Shown: positions 35,487 through 48,800 of the stretch, in pieces
Numbering within the stretch: the first letter of the stretch is position 1
Layout: each line of letters begins with the position of its first letter
Assembly: GCA_033964015.1 (NCBI GenBank)
Contig: CM066918.1
Coordinates: forward strand, 26,681,387 to 26,745,386
Length of the DNA: 64,000 nt
Source of the DNA: Scolanthus callimorphus
Lineage: Eukaryota > Cnidaria > Anthozoa > Actiniaria > Edwardsiidae
Direction: 5' to 3'
Made by a program: the position numbers and the translations under genes
The notes under the pieces: model-generated
Told to the model about the DNA's origin: nothing
The model's input: only the letters and a program-made list of their open reading frames with translations
Database searches by the model: none

Positions 35487-36672
35487 TATTTCGTTCTTCC
35501 TCCCATGACGCACTGCGGGCTACAACAGACAGTTGTGGCGGTTCAACCTTTTTAAAATAGGTGTATCCGCAGCTGACTCCGGAAAAGGTACTCTAATGTA
35601 GTGTCTAGTGAAAACATGGTAATACAAATTATAGGCATAGACTTGTCACAACCCAAACAGCGCCCTTTGGCAGACACCCAAGACGAGTGCGCATGCGCGC
35701 AGCCTCTGGGGTCTTCTGGTTTCATTTCAAGTAGACACTTACTTAGACGCCAGGCTTTCCTTCACCCGCGCAATCTTGTCAGACAGCTCTGTCTGTATCG
35801 GTAATAACCCGAGGCGTTCTAAGCTGTGCCAAATTTCGTTGTTAAAAAATAAATACCCATTAAGTTGTTGATTAAGCCTCCAGTATCGTTTCATTTTGTC
35901 TGCCTTTTTAACTTTTTAAGTTACGGAACCTCTACTATACGTCCCGTTTCTTGAAGGCCTTTGGACACCGCCCTGCTTGATGCCGCGATCTATTGCAACA
36001 TGACCAACTTTCCTAACAACTTTAAGTGACTCTTAATTAGCACGGGATTATCCAAGGCTTCGCATTCAGTGCTTGGACATACTGCACTGAATGACTCCAG
36101 CCAAAGTGTGGAGTCTTTTCACTTCCTTTTCCTTTGTTTCGTCGACTTTTAGATGCACGCGAATTACCAACGCAAGATATCAGTTGGCGTTTTCCTGACA
36201 CCCTTTTTCTTCCGCCTTGCCTCGGGTCCATCTGAAAAGCAATTCGCAGTCATTGCCTTCTGCCAAAGCTTTCCTCAGCTTCAGGTCTCATAATCCTTGA
36301 TAAGACTTTGAACAGATTGACTGGCGAGAGCCAAATACAATCTCAAAAACAGCCAAAGTGTGACAGATATATCTCTTCATTTCCTTTCCTGTTTTCTCCT
36401 GCTGTTTTCCCACCAAATTGCGTTGTAAATACGTGAATATAGTCTAATTTGGTCGTTTGGCTGGACCACCACCTGCCTGGCTAGCCACGTGAGTTGTGCT
36501 ACAATACAAAAGAACTAATTACCCGATTCAACACGATTCCTATAGCCGACGACAAAGACCCAAACGAACCAATCACTGCACTTCTTTTTGTGACGTCACC
36601 AATACCGATTTCGGGTTTTATCTCTAGATATTTATAGTTTTTTCCTGCTCAATGCGATGTAGGAATGCAGAT
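35487..36672. other. upstream region of the FERM gene
   Basis: No exon or repeat supported. Probably holds the promoter and 5' UTR of the FERM gene. No TATA box could be assigned with confidence. Confidence 0.35.
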
Positions 36673-36753
36673 ATGAACGGAAAATGTCCAGTTTTATGTC
36701 TCGGAGTTGGTCGTTCAGGAGATCCGGCTCGTTTAGCTCCGCGAAAAGTCTAA
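36673..36753 (+). other. overlapping upstream ORF
   Basis: An ATG 11 bp before the FERM-gene start opens a 26-codon frame that overlaps exon 1 in a different frame and stops at 36,751-36,753. If the transcript starts upstream, it could reduce initiation at 36,684. Confidence 0.35.
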
Positions 36754-36809
36754 AATCGGAACTGAGTTACGAGGATTTTGACACCGAAAAGAAAACATCG
36801 AAAACACGC
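36684..36809 (+). CDS. FERM gene exon 1 (N-terminus)
   Basis: 42 codons: MSSFMSRSWSFRRSGSFSSA, then a Lys/Glu-rich end before gtgagt. Basic and serine-rich, unstructured. The phase-0 end matches exon 2. This start is chosen because only this frame joins the FERM frame; there may be further 5' exons. Confidence 0.65.
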
Positions 36810-39800
36810 GTGAGTAAAACCCGTGAACATGGCCCCTGCATTGCATCTTATGACTCGGCATGTAGTAAACAAAGCACAATGGTTCCCTTTTTGGCTTTTA
36901 TCTGGGAAGTTTGCAGGTGAAATTAAGGAGAAGATGTGGGCATTTGGTGAAATTTGCTTCGAAAAAGAAACTGTAAGAAAGTAGGAAATAGGTTCAGGCG
37001 TGAAATAACGAATTTAGAGTTTTCCGATTGACAGAAATGTTTTGCTTTACGACAAAAACGAACTTCTGAAAATATATTTGACAGTGCCATTTAAACAGAT
37101 TACTACAGCTTTTTCTGACATTTATTTCTCAGCGAAGGCTTTTGGGGATTGGAGCCACGTTTTGTGGCCTCAACGGAAACATCTAACATAACATTTTAAT
37201 ACTATTTTAGACAAGCAATTACAGCAGTTGTCATTTCTGGTTGATTTATGTAGTCTGTTGTTGTTGCTCATTTTCAGTTCAATAGTGAAACTAACAACTA
37301 TTGTAATGTGATTCTTTGTGATTTTTTTTTCGCCGTGGTATTTTCCTTACTAGCGCAACTTGCATTAGAGTTCTGTAATATGGATTCGTAAAAGCCATAA
37401 CAGCAATAATATACTGAAATCCTCTCAGGTACTAATCTCCATAGCTTATTATCAACGCAATTCCTCTTACAGGAAATCATTTTTCATAGATGCGCATAGT
37501 AGTAGTAGCAATTTATTTCATTTTTCGGCAAAATCTATACCTTAACTAAATATTGCTCATGCTCTGTTGTCTGTCTTTTCTACAATGATAGGATTTTTGC
37601 CAAAAATATTGTACTTACAAGTTACTTTTTGCATATTTTTTCGAAATCACTTTCTTGATCTACTGATTTTGGCTCAGTCGTGTTGTTGAACATTCATATC
37701 AACTTCCTTTCCTTCTTTGCATAACCCCCACAGGCATGGCCCATTTCTAGAAAGCTTTATACATGATTATTTTAAGGAAAAAAGTACAAAAACCTATAGT
37801 GCTGAGATATAGAAGCAATATCTTCACAGTTGTGATCGATTAGAAGTTCCTAGAGGATATAAGTGGATCATAGTGATTCTAAACTATATACCGCATAAAA
37901 AATAATATCAATAAAAATGCCGGAATCTCCGAACCCTCTGTTGCTGATTCCACGAAAATCATAACAGTCAAATTTATATTTCTCTCCTGTGAGGTCTTAG
38001 TTCTGTTAAGCTTGGAAAAAACAAACTCCAGCTGCAAGTCTTTTCATTTTTTCATTAATAGAATGCTTAACGAATATATTTCGATGGGAACACTAGTGAG
38101 CTAAGTTTCTAAGCCGCGTGATATCCGATATGGAATATTGCTTCTGTTGCAGTTGATTGTAATCTATGTTGCAGTTATAAATATGCGATATATGAAGAAT
38201 CGCATGCTACATTGCATGATGCATTTCTTATTACTTGTTATGCCTGATTCACTCAGGGTGATTTTGTCGGGCTGATTTCTTGTAAAGCCGGGGAAATACG
38301 AGGCACAAAATCCCTCAACTTGTCGCGCAACATTGTTGCGTTGCAAGTTGATGATCGATGTTGCGCGTTTTTCATCTCGCGCCACAACTTGTCGCGCAAC
38401 AAAAACATTTGTTGCAGGTTGTGAAAACTTGTTGCGCGAAGTAGAACGTGGGTCTACTTTGAGACACAAATTCTGGCTTTGTTGCTCGTTTTTCATCAAA
38501 CACACAACTTGTCGCGCAACATTTTGCCTACGATTCAAGTTGGTTATAGAAATGAAGTGCTAAGGGGTCAAATTCGCCTTGGTCTCGCATGTGTGATCAT
38601 CAAAACAAAATGTTGCGCGACAAGTTGAGAATTTGATGAAAAACGAGCAACAAACATTAGACTTGCAACGCAGCAATGTTGCGCGACAAGTTGTGCCTTG
38701 GTGTAAGATAATCGTACGAGAGATATTAATGTTGTTGCTTTGCATTTCAGGTATCGTATTCCTCCCACTGTGACTGCTATGACAAATAAACTGCCCTGCT
38801 TTGTCTTCTTATTCTACATGACTAACTTCCATATTTACATTACCAATGGACGATTCCAGCTATAACGATAGGACGCGCGTTGCGTTACATTTCACGAACT
38901 TGTGCCTTGTATGCGTTGCATCCTGGTAGTTGTGTTAAGGGCCGTTCACACGGCGCGATCTCAGCGGCGATCTGAGGTGCGATTTCTGCGGCGATCTAAC
39001 GGCGATGTAAAATCGCGCGGTGTGAACGGCCGACGATTTCACTGCGATTTCACCGGCGATGTCGCCGCGACGTCGCAGGCGTTTTGAACATGTTCAAATT
39101 TCACTGCGATGCGTGTGCGATTTCTTCAGATCGCCAACGAACTGGCAAATATCGCAGGGCCAAATCGCCGCCCGTTCACACCACCGCGATATGACGTCGA
39201 CGATCGCCGCAAAAATCGCACCTCAAATCGCAGCTGAAATCGCGCCGTGTGAACGGCCCTTTACATTCCAAAGGCACTTCTCAAGAAAGAAGAGCGCGCG
39301 CTTATAGCTGGAATCGTCCATTACGTTTTCATATATTTGACTGTCTCCCTTGAATGTTTCCATTTCTCTCATGCTACTGGCCTCTTCAATTCCCACCGAT
39401 TTTCTAATTTTCCGCCTTTTTTGGTACTCTGTTTTTCTCGCCTTTTCCGGCTCTTTTTCTCTCCATAATTTCCCGCCTTAATTGAATCCCCTCTTTTAGG
39501 TCGCTTTCCTGTTTTCCCGTCTTTGAAGCCCCGATTTTACCGCAGTCGCCTTTTTGCTTGTTCAATCGCCGCTTGTTCAATCGCTTTCCCAATTTCCCGT
39601 CATTTTTGTGAGCCCCGTTCGCTCTCGCGTTCCAATTTTCCCGCCTTTTTGACTCACTCGCTTGTCCCGCGTTTCCTGTTGACTTAGGGCAGTCGACGTG
39701 CCGACGATAGGACCGAGGATGCCGCCGTTGTGGTACTTTCTCATTATTTTTTATTTGATAATTGCTTTTTAATGCAATGTCAATGTCTTGAATATGCTAA

Positions 39801-42800
39801 TACATTCGTACATAATCACGCTAATCCGGCTAACATTCACTTAGTGTACACAGGTAAAACTCACAATTAAAACAAACTTTCATCTATATTTTTAGAATAA
39901 TTGTCAGAATTTCCTCTAACTGTCTTCAAATATTAGATATTCTTCAAAAGGAATAATTAATTCACAAGACACCGATAATCTTCCACCAGAAAATCTCAAA
40001 TCAACAGCTCTAATGGGGTTTATAAAAGGGGCTATAACGCAGAACGAGTCTACAGGGTATTGCTTTGGTGATTTTCACATGATTTTAATTCATTTAAAAG
40101 TTAACATTCATACATACACTTACACTAGTTAAAAACGTAAGGAAGCAATCTAGTTTCAGATTTACAGCGATACAGCACTAGCAGTGACTTTTTCTTTTCC
40201 AAACTAAAACAGTTCTCTGTCCCAACTTTTTCATTCACTACGCACCTTCCATTAGACCACAGTATGTCACAGTCTCCCACCAGCACTCTTGCATGACGTC
40301 ACAACCGACGCAATGACGTCATAGTTATACTGATACTGCCGCGCCTGTTGATTGGTTACAGATCGGCGACGGAGATAAGCTGATCAATGTTGTGTTGCTG
40401 AATGGAGAACGCCTCAATGTCAGAGTTCAGGTAGGTACATACATTTCAGAGAAGGTTGCACCCGGCGGCGTGACGCGTTTGACGCTTTTTGCGTCATGAC
40501 TAAGTTATATGTTTACGGTCATGTGAGAGCTCTTTACCATATTTACGAGCCAAACGTTTGAAATATAGGGGCTTGTTAAATAGTGTTAAATAATTCTTCT
40601 TCATTTGTAACTTTGCATCTTTTGTCCAGTCGGTTGCAACGGGCCAGGATCTGTACAACACAATCTCCGAGCACCTCGGACTGTCGGAAACCATCTTCTT
40701 TGGGCTTATGATCATAAAAGGTAAGAAGTAGACATGGGAAAAGCTGAATTTCCCATGGTAGAAGAATGGGAAGTGTTCGGATTTCCCATGGCTATCTATG
40801 TGAATGCCGAACACTTCCCATGCGTGTACCTTGGGAAATTCAGCTTTTCCCATGGATGGGTTTCTGCAAAAAATCCCTGTGGTACATGTACTGCCAGCTC
40901 CCCTTGCCTTTCAAAACGCGTCGTTAACTATTGATTTTTGCAAGGAACATTGCAAAATCAGTTATATTTTCAACTGCTATCGTAAGTCAGTCGAATTAAG
41001 GCAATGTAGTTGATGATGATGATGAGGAGGAGGAGGAGGACAAAAGTCATGATGCTGTTGTTGCAGAGGATGATGATTATGATGACGATTTCGTATAGGC
41101 CGTGTCTGTTCTTAGAATAGGTAATTTGCAATGATAACTACCATTGGACTGATTCTCGTTTATAGATGGCGAACATGAGTTCCTGGACCTCAATGATAAG
41201 CTCTCAAAACTCGCCAAATACGCACCGCACTTATGGAAGGATGATGTAAGTACAGTAAGGACGGAAGACTCTGCTTTTCAAAGGAACGACGGAGCGCAAC
41301 GTTTTAAACGTGCTAGTCAGGATACATACATTTGAGCACAGAGAGTGCTGCTGAATACATGAATTAATTATCGTGGTGACTGAGCCTTTTCGTTGATTTA
41401 TTTCCAGGTATCTTGTAACTCATCCCTTGTATTCACTATTTTCTTCCGGGTGAAATACTATGTGGAAAACATCTGCCTTCTACAGTAAGTCAAACTCTAG
41501 TGTGTTTAGTTTCACTGAGATATGAACCTGTCTCGATCACGACTCGAACAGAAGAGAATATCCTCTGCCCGAGCCGGGATTCGATTCCTGGACCACAGCG
41601 ATGAGTAGCGACCCTGCTCCTTTAACAATGAGCCAACCATGCTTCCCTGATCCTGACCTGGAATTCCTTGTATCTGATTTTCTAGACAGCAAAGCACACG
41701 GCACTTGTACTACCTGCAGCTGCGCAAAGATGTTCTGGAGGGGGCAATCTTTGTGCATGAGGAGACGGCCATGCTGCTTGCCTCGTACGCGCTACAGGCG
41801 GAGGTCGGGGACTACAATCAGTCTGTCCACGGCAACGACTACTTCGTACCCGAGCACTACCTACCACAAAGGGTAAGAACCATCTCACTTTAGCTCTTAG
41901 AGTGGATACGAGCTAAAGCATTAGCTTTAGGAAGCCCCCAAGTCGATCTTGTAGCAGTGGCGTAGTCAGAGCCCTTAGTTTAGTGTAGGTAAAATATAGG
42001 CAATCAACTTAGGCAATTCGCTTTAAACTCAAGAGATTTTTCACATACTTTTGTGTAGGCAAATGCCTTTTTACCTAGAAATAGCTACGTCACTGAGTAT
42101 TAAGCGCATAATGTATTTTTTTATGCCTGGCACGTGATGTCAGGGATTTTACTGGCTAAAGAATTACGTGCTTGGATTTAATTTCAAGTCTGCTCTCTCC
42201 GTATGGAATGGACAACGCCATTTCATAACTTTTTCCATTCATCGCGAGATTTGACTGATAACATTCGTTCTATTAAAGGCGAGGTAAAAGGGCAACAAAA
42301 ACGCTCAACTTGTCTCGCAACATTGTTGCGAAACGAGTTGAAGATTGAATGCTGCGCGTTTTACCACCTGACCAAAACAACTTCTCTTGCAACAAATCGG
42401 CATGTTGCAAGTTGAAAAATAGTGTTGCAGAAAGTACATTGTTGCAAAACAAATGTTGCGAGACAAATTGAGCGATTTTGTTGCCCGTTTTACCTCGCCT
42501 TAAACCCGCATCTGCCTTAGTGGAATGTCCCCTAGTAGTATCTGAAATATCAAATTGATTAAAATAGCGAATATGCCTGTCGCATTAAAACTGAAAGACT
42601 CGTCAGCAAACCTGAATGTATATTTGCACGTGGCGACGCATCCCAACAACAAAAAATAGCGCGTGTAATGTGTTGCTTGTTTCTTACCAGACCCTTGATA
42701 TTATCAGTTTGCGTGTATCGTCATCGGCTGGTGCGCCTCGTGACCATACTGTTAGTGAGCGAGTTTTTATTGTGCACTTCGCACTGTAGGTTCGTTTTCG

Positions 42801-45800
42801 AGCTGTGACGGTGCTATCGACTCCTCTCATCACTTTCCCACATGTTTTTTTGTAGATGATTTGTCTGGAAGCGTTGCGTGACCGACACAAAGCCCGGATG
42901 TGTCGGGAAGCTTTGCGTGACGACACAAAGCCCGGATGTGTCGGGAAGCGTTGTGTGACGACAGAAAGCCCGGATGTGTCGGGAAGCGTTGCGTGACGAC
43001 ACAAACCCGGATGTGTCGGGAAGCGTTGCGTGACTGACACAAAGCCCGGATGTGTCGGGAAGCGTTGCGTGACTGACACAAAGCCCGATGTGTCGGGAAG
43101 CGTTGCGTGACTGACACAAAGCCCGGATGTGTCGGGAAGCGTTGCGTGACTGACACAAAGCCTGGATGTGTCGGGAAGCGTTGCGTGACCGACACAAAGC
43201 CCGGATGCAAGGGAACCTAATTGGTGTAGAGGGGTCGTGATTTCCAGCCGTCCATTCACTCTCGATCGTGCTTCACTTTGAGAAAAGAAACGTCTGAATT
43301 CACAACGAGATTTTTCTGACAGCATTTTCAAGACAACGTACGCCACAGGGAAATTCTGCAGAAACCCATCCATGGGAAAAGCTGAATTTCCCAATGCACA
43401 CGCATGGGAAGTGTTTGGAATTCACATGGATAGCCATGGGAAATCCGAACACTTACCATTCTTCTACCATGGGAATTCCAGCTTTTCTCCGCGCCTGGGT
43501 GTCTGCCTTTTTTTTTTGCTTGAAAGAGCGTACGCTGTCATGGAAGACGAAACCATGTTTCTTGCTAACCTGACTGAGAATGACTAAGAATGACTAAGAA
43601 TGACTAAGAATGACCAAGAATGCCAAGAATGACCAATAATGATCAAGAATGACCAAGAATGACCAAGAATGACTAAGAATGACTAAGAATGACTAAGAAT
43701 GACTAAGAATGCCTGAGAATGCCTGACAATGACCGAGAATGACCAAGAATGACTGAGAATGACTAAGAATGACTGGGTCAGTGATTACGTAATGAATGAG
43801 GAAATCTTGTGGTTAATTCAGACTTGTCCTTTCGCAAAGTCAGGTACGGTCAGAGTGAATGGACAGCGACAGCCGAAATTCAGGCTAGTGGGGGGAGGCG
43901 AGCGGAGGTCTTGTAATGACAGCGACAGCCGAAATTCAGGCTAGTGTGGGGGAGGCGAGCGGAGGTCTTGTATGGACAGCGACAGCCGAAATTCAGGCTA
44001 GTGTGGGGGAGGCGAGCGGAGGTCTTGTAATGGACAGCGACAGCCGAAATTCAGGCTAGTGTGGGGGAGGCGAGCGGAGGTCTTGTAATGGACAGCGACA
44101 GCCGAATTCAGGCTAGTGTGGGGGGAGGCGAGTGGAGGTCTTGTAATGGACAGCGACAGCCGAAATTCAGGCTAGTGTGGGGGAGGCGAGTGGAGGTCTT
44201 GTAATGGACAGCGACAGCCGAAATTCAGGCTAGTGTGGGGGGCGAGCGGAGGTCTTGTAATGGACAGCGACAGCCGAAATCAGGCTAGTGGGGGAGGCGA
44301 GCGGAGGTCTTGTAATGGACAGCGACAGCCGAAATTCAGGCTAGTGTGGGGGAGGCGAGCGGAGGTCTTGTAATGGACAGCGACAGCCGAAATTCAGGCT
44401 AGTGTGGGGGAGGCGAGCGGAGGTCTTGTAATGGACAGCGACAGCCGAAATTCAGGCTAGTGTGGGGGAGGCGAGTGGAGGTCTTGTAATGGACAGCGAC
44501 AGCCGAAATTCAGGCTAGTGTGGGGGAGGCGAGTGGAGGTCTTGTAATGGACAGCGACAGCCGAAATTCAGGCTAGTGTGGGGAGGCGAGCGGAGGTCTT
44601 GTAATGGACAGCGACAGCCGAAATTCAGGCTAGTGTGGGGGAGGCGAGCGGAGGTCTTGTAATGGACAGCGACAGCCGAAATTCAGGCTAGTGTGGGGGA
44701 GGCGAGCGGAGGTCTTGTAATGGACAGCGACAGCCGAAATTCAGGCTAGTGTGGGGGAGGCGAGCGGAGGTCTTGTAATGGACAGCGACAGCCGAAATTC
44801 AGGCTAGTGTGGGGGAGGCGAGCGGAGGTCTTGTAATGGACAGCGACAGCCGAAATTCAGGCTAGTGTGGGGGAGGCGAGCGGAGGTCTTGTAATGGACA
44901 GCGACAGCCGAAATTCAGGCTAGTGCGGGGGAGGCGAGCGGAGGTCTTGTAATGGACAGCGACAGCCGAAATTCAGGCTAGTGTGGGGGAGGCGAGCGGA
45001 GGTCTTGTAATGGACAGCGACAGCCGAAATTCAGGCTAGTGTGGGGGGAGGCGAGCGGAGGTCTTGTCACGCCACAACAGCGACAGCCGAAATTCAGGCT
45101 AGTGTGGGGGGAGGCGAGCGGAGGTCTTGTCACGCCACAACAGCGACTGAAAACCGAATCTTGTCGCGCACTATCACCACGATGCTTTCTTGCACATTCA
45201 CCCCTTAACGTCGGACAAAATGCAATCTGCTTGGCACTTCTTGATTTTGAGTAATAAGAACTGGTTCTCTATCATTTATAAACTATCCCATGTGTTTTTC
45301 CAGGCCATCGCGAAGCTGACTGCATCGTACATCCGTAACACGTTACCTCAACTCCATAAAGCTCATACAGGAATCAGTGACGCGCAAGCGGAAATCGAAT
45401 ACCTCAAGGTGAGAGAAGATGATGATGTTGATGAAAACAGTATTGCATTTTCCTTCCTCGCCGGGGGTTCGAGGACCCTGGAAAATTCCAGGGGAGGGGT
45501 CTGTCTAAGCCCTGGAAATTACAAGGGGAGGGGGTCTTTCTAGGCCCTGGAAATTCCTAGGGGCAGGGGTCGAGGACCCTTGGAAATTCTGGAAATTCCA
45601 GGGGGAGGGGTCTAAGCTGTGGAAAAGGGGGTGTTTAAGCCACTTGGAAATTCCAAGGTTATGACGATGGATGTTCACAATTTAGCAACGATTATTCCTG
45701 ATGTCTTTTCCGTTAAACTGTTAACCGTTCTTCTTTCGATGTTATTTCCATTTGCTTCTCCTAACGCGCACTTCGTTCTTATTTCTGCAGGAGGCGCAGA

Positions 45801-48800
45801 AGTTGCAAGAATATGGAATTATTTTCAATAAAGTATCAAAGGTGAGTTCTGTTCCGTTCTGTAAGTACTAGAATCGTTGTGATTATGGTCCATACAGGAG
45901 TTTGACTCATGTCCTGATCTAGTATTTGTTTGTCCCTTTCAGTACAAGAAGGACAAGCGAGGGAGTTACAGCCTCGGCATCAGTGTTCGTGGGCTAATCG
46001 TATACGAGGTTGTAGTATTTGATAATAATATTGAGATCTCACCCACCCGCACTAGCTCGGTAACCATGGTTACCCGCACAGTAAGCACCCAGCACCAACA
46101 AGGGCCTTAGGGACATTTATTGTTGTGTTGTTGCTGAGAGCTATAGAGACCAGCAGCTCTGTACCGCCACTCGTAAGCACGAGTGGGCTTCGGGAATTTG
46201 AGTCGAGCGCTTCCGAGCGGCTCAGTTCGGGAATTTGAGTCGCGCGCTTTCGAGTCGCTTCGGGAATTCGAGTCGGGCGCTTATGAGTGGTGCCACAGGG
46301 TTGCTTGGCCGGCGCTTATCTCTCAGTTTGCCAAGCCAAAATTTCACGTGACAAAGCAAGGAAAGTATAACTCGATCGTAAGCGCTTCAAAAATACAACA
46401 ATAATTGTTCCTACGGCCCGTGCATCCAGCGCCGCCTCTGCGTGAGCTGAATAAATGTCAAGCACCCCGCGATAGAGGGAATTGTGTTAGCGGCGAGAAA
46501 AAGCAGCGGGGAAAGGGCTGTATTTAGTTTAGTTTTGTCTCTAAATGACAGTTGACACTTGCAATTCCAACTCGCTAGTGTAAACGAGATGCAAATCCAG
46601 TAGGATTGCTCTGCACGTTTTTGTCAAATGGCATGAAGTTACAAATTGAAACCAGTGCAACATCGCGCGACAAAAGTCGCCGAGGTCGCTCTGAAATCTT
46701 GTTTACACTAGCATTTTTATAGTTGCAGCTTGTGCGCGAGAAAAATCTATGTGACAGATGCCACAATAATTGCAAGTGTAGACAAATAAAAATGTAGTTA
46801 TCATTTCTATTCGCTGACAGTCTTATTTGATGTTCTTGCAGGAGCGCGGGCTTGTCAAGAGTCCGGTGTTTCGTCACCCATGGCAGAACATCAAGAGAAT
46901 GGCCTTCCACGTGAGTAACGCTAAGATAGGTAACGCTACTAGATAGGTAACGCTAGATGGAAAACACTATCGATGGTTCCAGACAGCTACGTTTCAAGAG
47001 GCTCCCCAAACCCCTCCCTGTTCCAGACGTTTGTTGAAAAATCTTGTGAAGCCTGAAATGAGCCCGTGACCTTGTAACGAAAAAAGAAATCTGAAAGATT
47101 TGTTTGTCACGGGCTTCCTGTGTCGATACGCGCGCGCCAAAAATGGCGGAAGCATTTCATCCAATAAGAAACTGCCCTTGCAGATCAATCGCGGCGTAAT
47201 AATATTTCCTCTCTTCTTTATTTCAGAGACGTAGATTTTTCATCGAAGCGCACGGTCCACCCGATACGTCGAAAATCGTCTTATACACAATTAGCTATAA
47301 AAAGTAAGTCAGCAACGAGACAGATTTCAGATGACTGTCGTGAGTAATTCGCAATCGCTTTGTAATCACTACCGTCGATTGCATCTACAGTTCCACACGC
47401 TGGACCAAAATATGTTCTGTCGGCAGTTGAACTTCAAAGTTTGACCGCCCATGCGTGAAGCTTTGTGACGCTCTTGACTGGAAAAGGTAAAAAGTTCATT
47501 TGCTTTATTTCTTCCTGACCAGAAAAACCATGAAGCTACCAGCATATTAACTATTTTTCAAAGATTATTATTGAAAAGAAATTGCGGACTTCAGTATTGT
47601 GATGAAAACGTTCAAGTTTTCCGTCGAAAGTTTAAAATTTCACGTGCCGTTTTTTTTCGAGCGTGTGGACGGGTAAATGCAATCGACGGCATAGGTTTTT
47701 TTCAGAATCACTTTGCGACTGGTTTCACGACAGCCATTTGAAATCCGCTCATGAAATACGATGGACTCGAGCGCGTTGCTAGGACACCAAATTACTTGAA
47801 ACTCATCATTTCACCATAACAACTTTAAACGATATAGTAAATGAAAATTCGTTATCGATTCACTTCTGTTTTTTTTTTTCAATTTGCTTCTGATATATTA
47901 AGAAAACATATCGATCTATATATATGAGATCTATATACTCATACAAAACTGAGATCCGATCATTCACTCGGGAAATACCTTAGGAATTATGAAAAGGATG
48001 ACGTGTTTTATACAATGCGCGGGTTTATTTGGTGAGTATCAATTGTGAGAGTAAGGGTTTGTTTTCATACGACATAAGCGACGTAAGCATAAGAAGAACG
48101 GAAGCCTTNNNNNNNNNNNNNNNNNNNNNNNNNNNNNNNNNNNNNNNNNNNNNNNNNNNNNNNNNNNNNNNNNNNNNNNNNNNNNNNNNNNNNNNNNNNN
48201 NNNNNNNNATACCTAAAGAATCTAGTAGCAGAAAGACGAAACCACAGAGACGAACAACTGACAGCAAGTATAAAACTCAAGGATGGGAGAAAGTGAGAGA
48301 AGCAATTGAAAGAGGAACGTTCAGTGGTCAACCAAAAGACGACAAGAAAAGTTTCAAACCGCTTGAAAGACAACTGCCTAAGGATCAACAAAGTACTGAC
48401 CGATCCTCTGGATGGAAAAAGGTCTTATCCGCCATCCACAAAGGCAAAATTAAAGAACAGGACGATAAGGAAAAAGACAAAACCATCAAAGAAAAAGCAG
48501 CAGGACAACTCCTTCAAGATTGAAAAAGCTAAAGGGCGCACTGCCAAAGAGAATGTTTGGAGAACAGATCAGTGACCAAAATGTGAAGGTTGCTTGTAGA
48601 CCTAGGTCCGTTGGGTGGCATAAAGTTCGTGCAGCAATTGACCAAGGGAAATTCCGATCATATGTTTTGAAAGAACAATACCGAAAAAGACACATCTTGT
48701 TGCTCGCGAAAAAGCGAAAAGAACGTCGACTTGGTTGTTATGCTCGATCTCCAGGGTGGAAAAAAGTTAAATCTGCGATTGTTGATGGCAAATTCAAAAC

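Larger units (their letters stand above)
36810..40361. other. intron 1 of the FERM gene
   Basis: 3.5 kb, containing the MITEs at 38,283 and 38,846 and an otherwise plain AT-rich sequence. 39,330-39,700 is pyrimidine-rich (ccgcctttt, tttcccg motifs). Confidence 0.6.
41873..45303. other. intron 6 of the FERM gene, repeat-filled
   Basis: Holds two MITEs and three large minisatellites, listed separately. Confidence 0.75.

Noticed and set aside
41008..41096. Acidic Asp/Glu peptide in intron 3 as a possible alternative exon
   Set aside because: Trinucleotide repeat without acceptor or donor, ends in a stop.
42684..43394. Minus-strand frames of up to 236 codons over the 38-bp minisatellite
   Set aside because: Simple read-through of a tandem repeat in three frames; no start context, domain or splice support.
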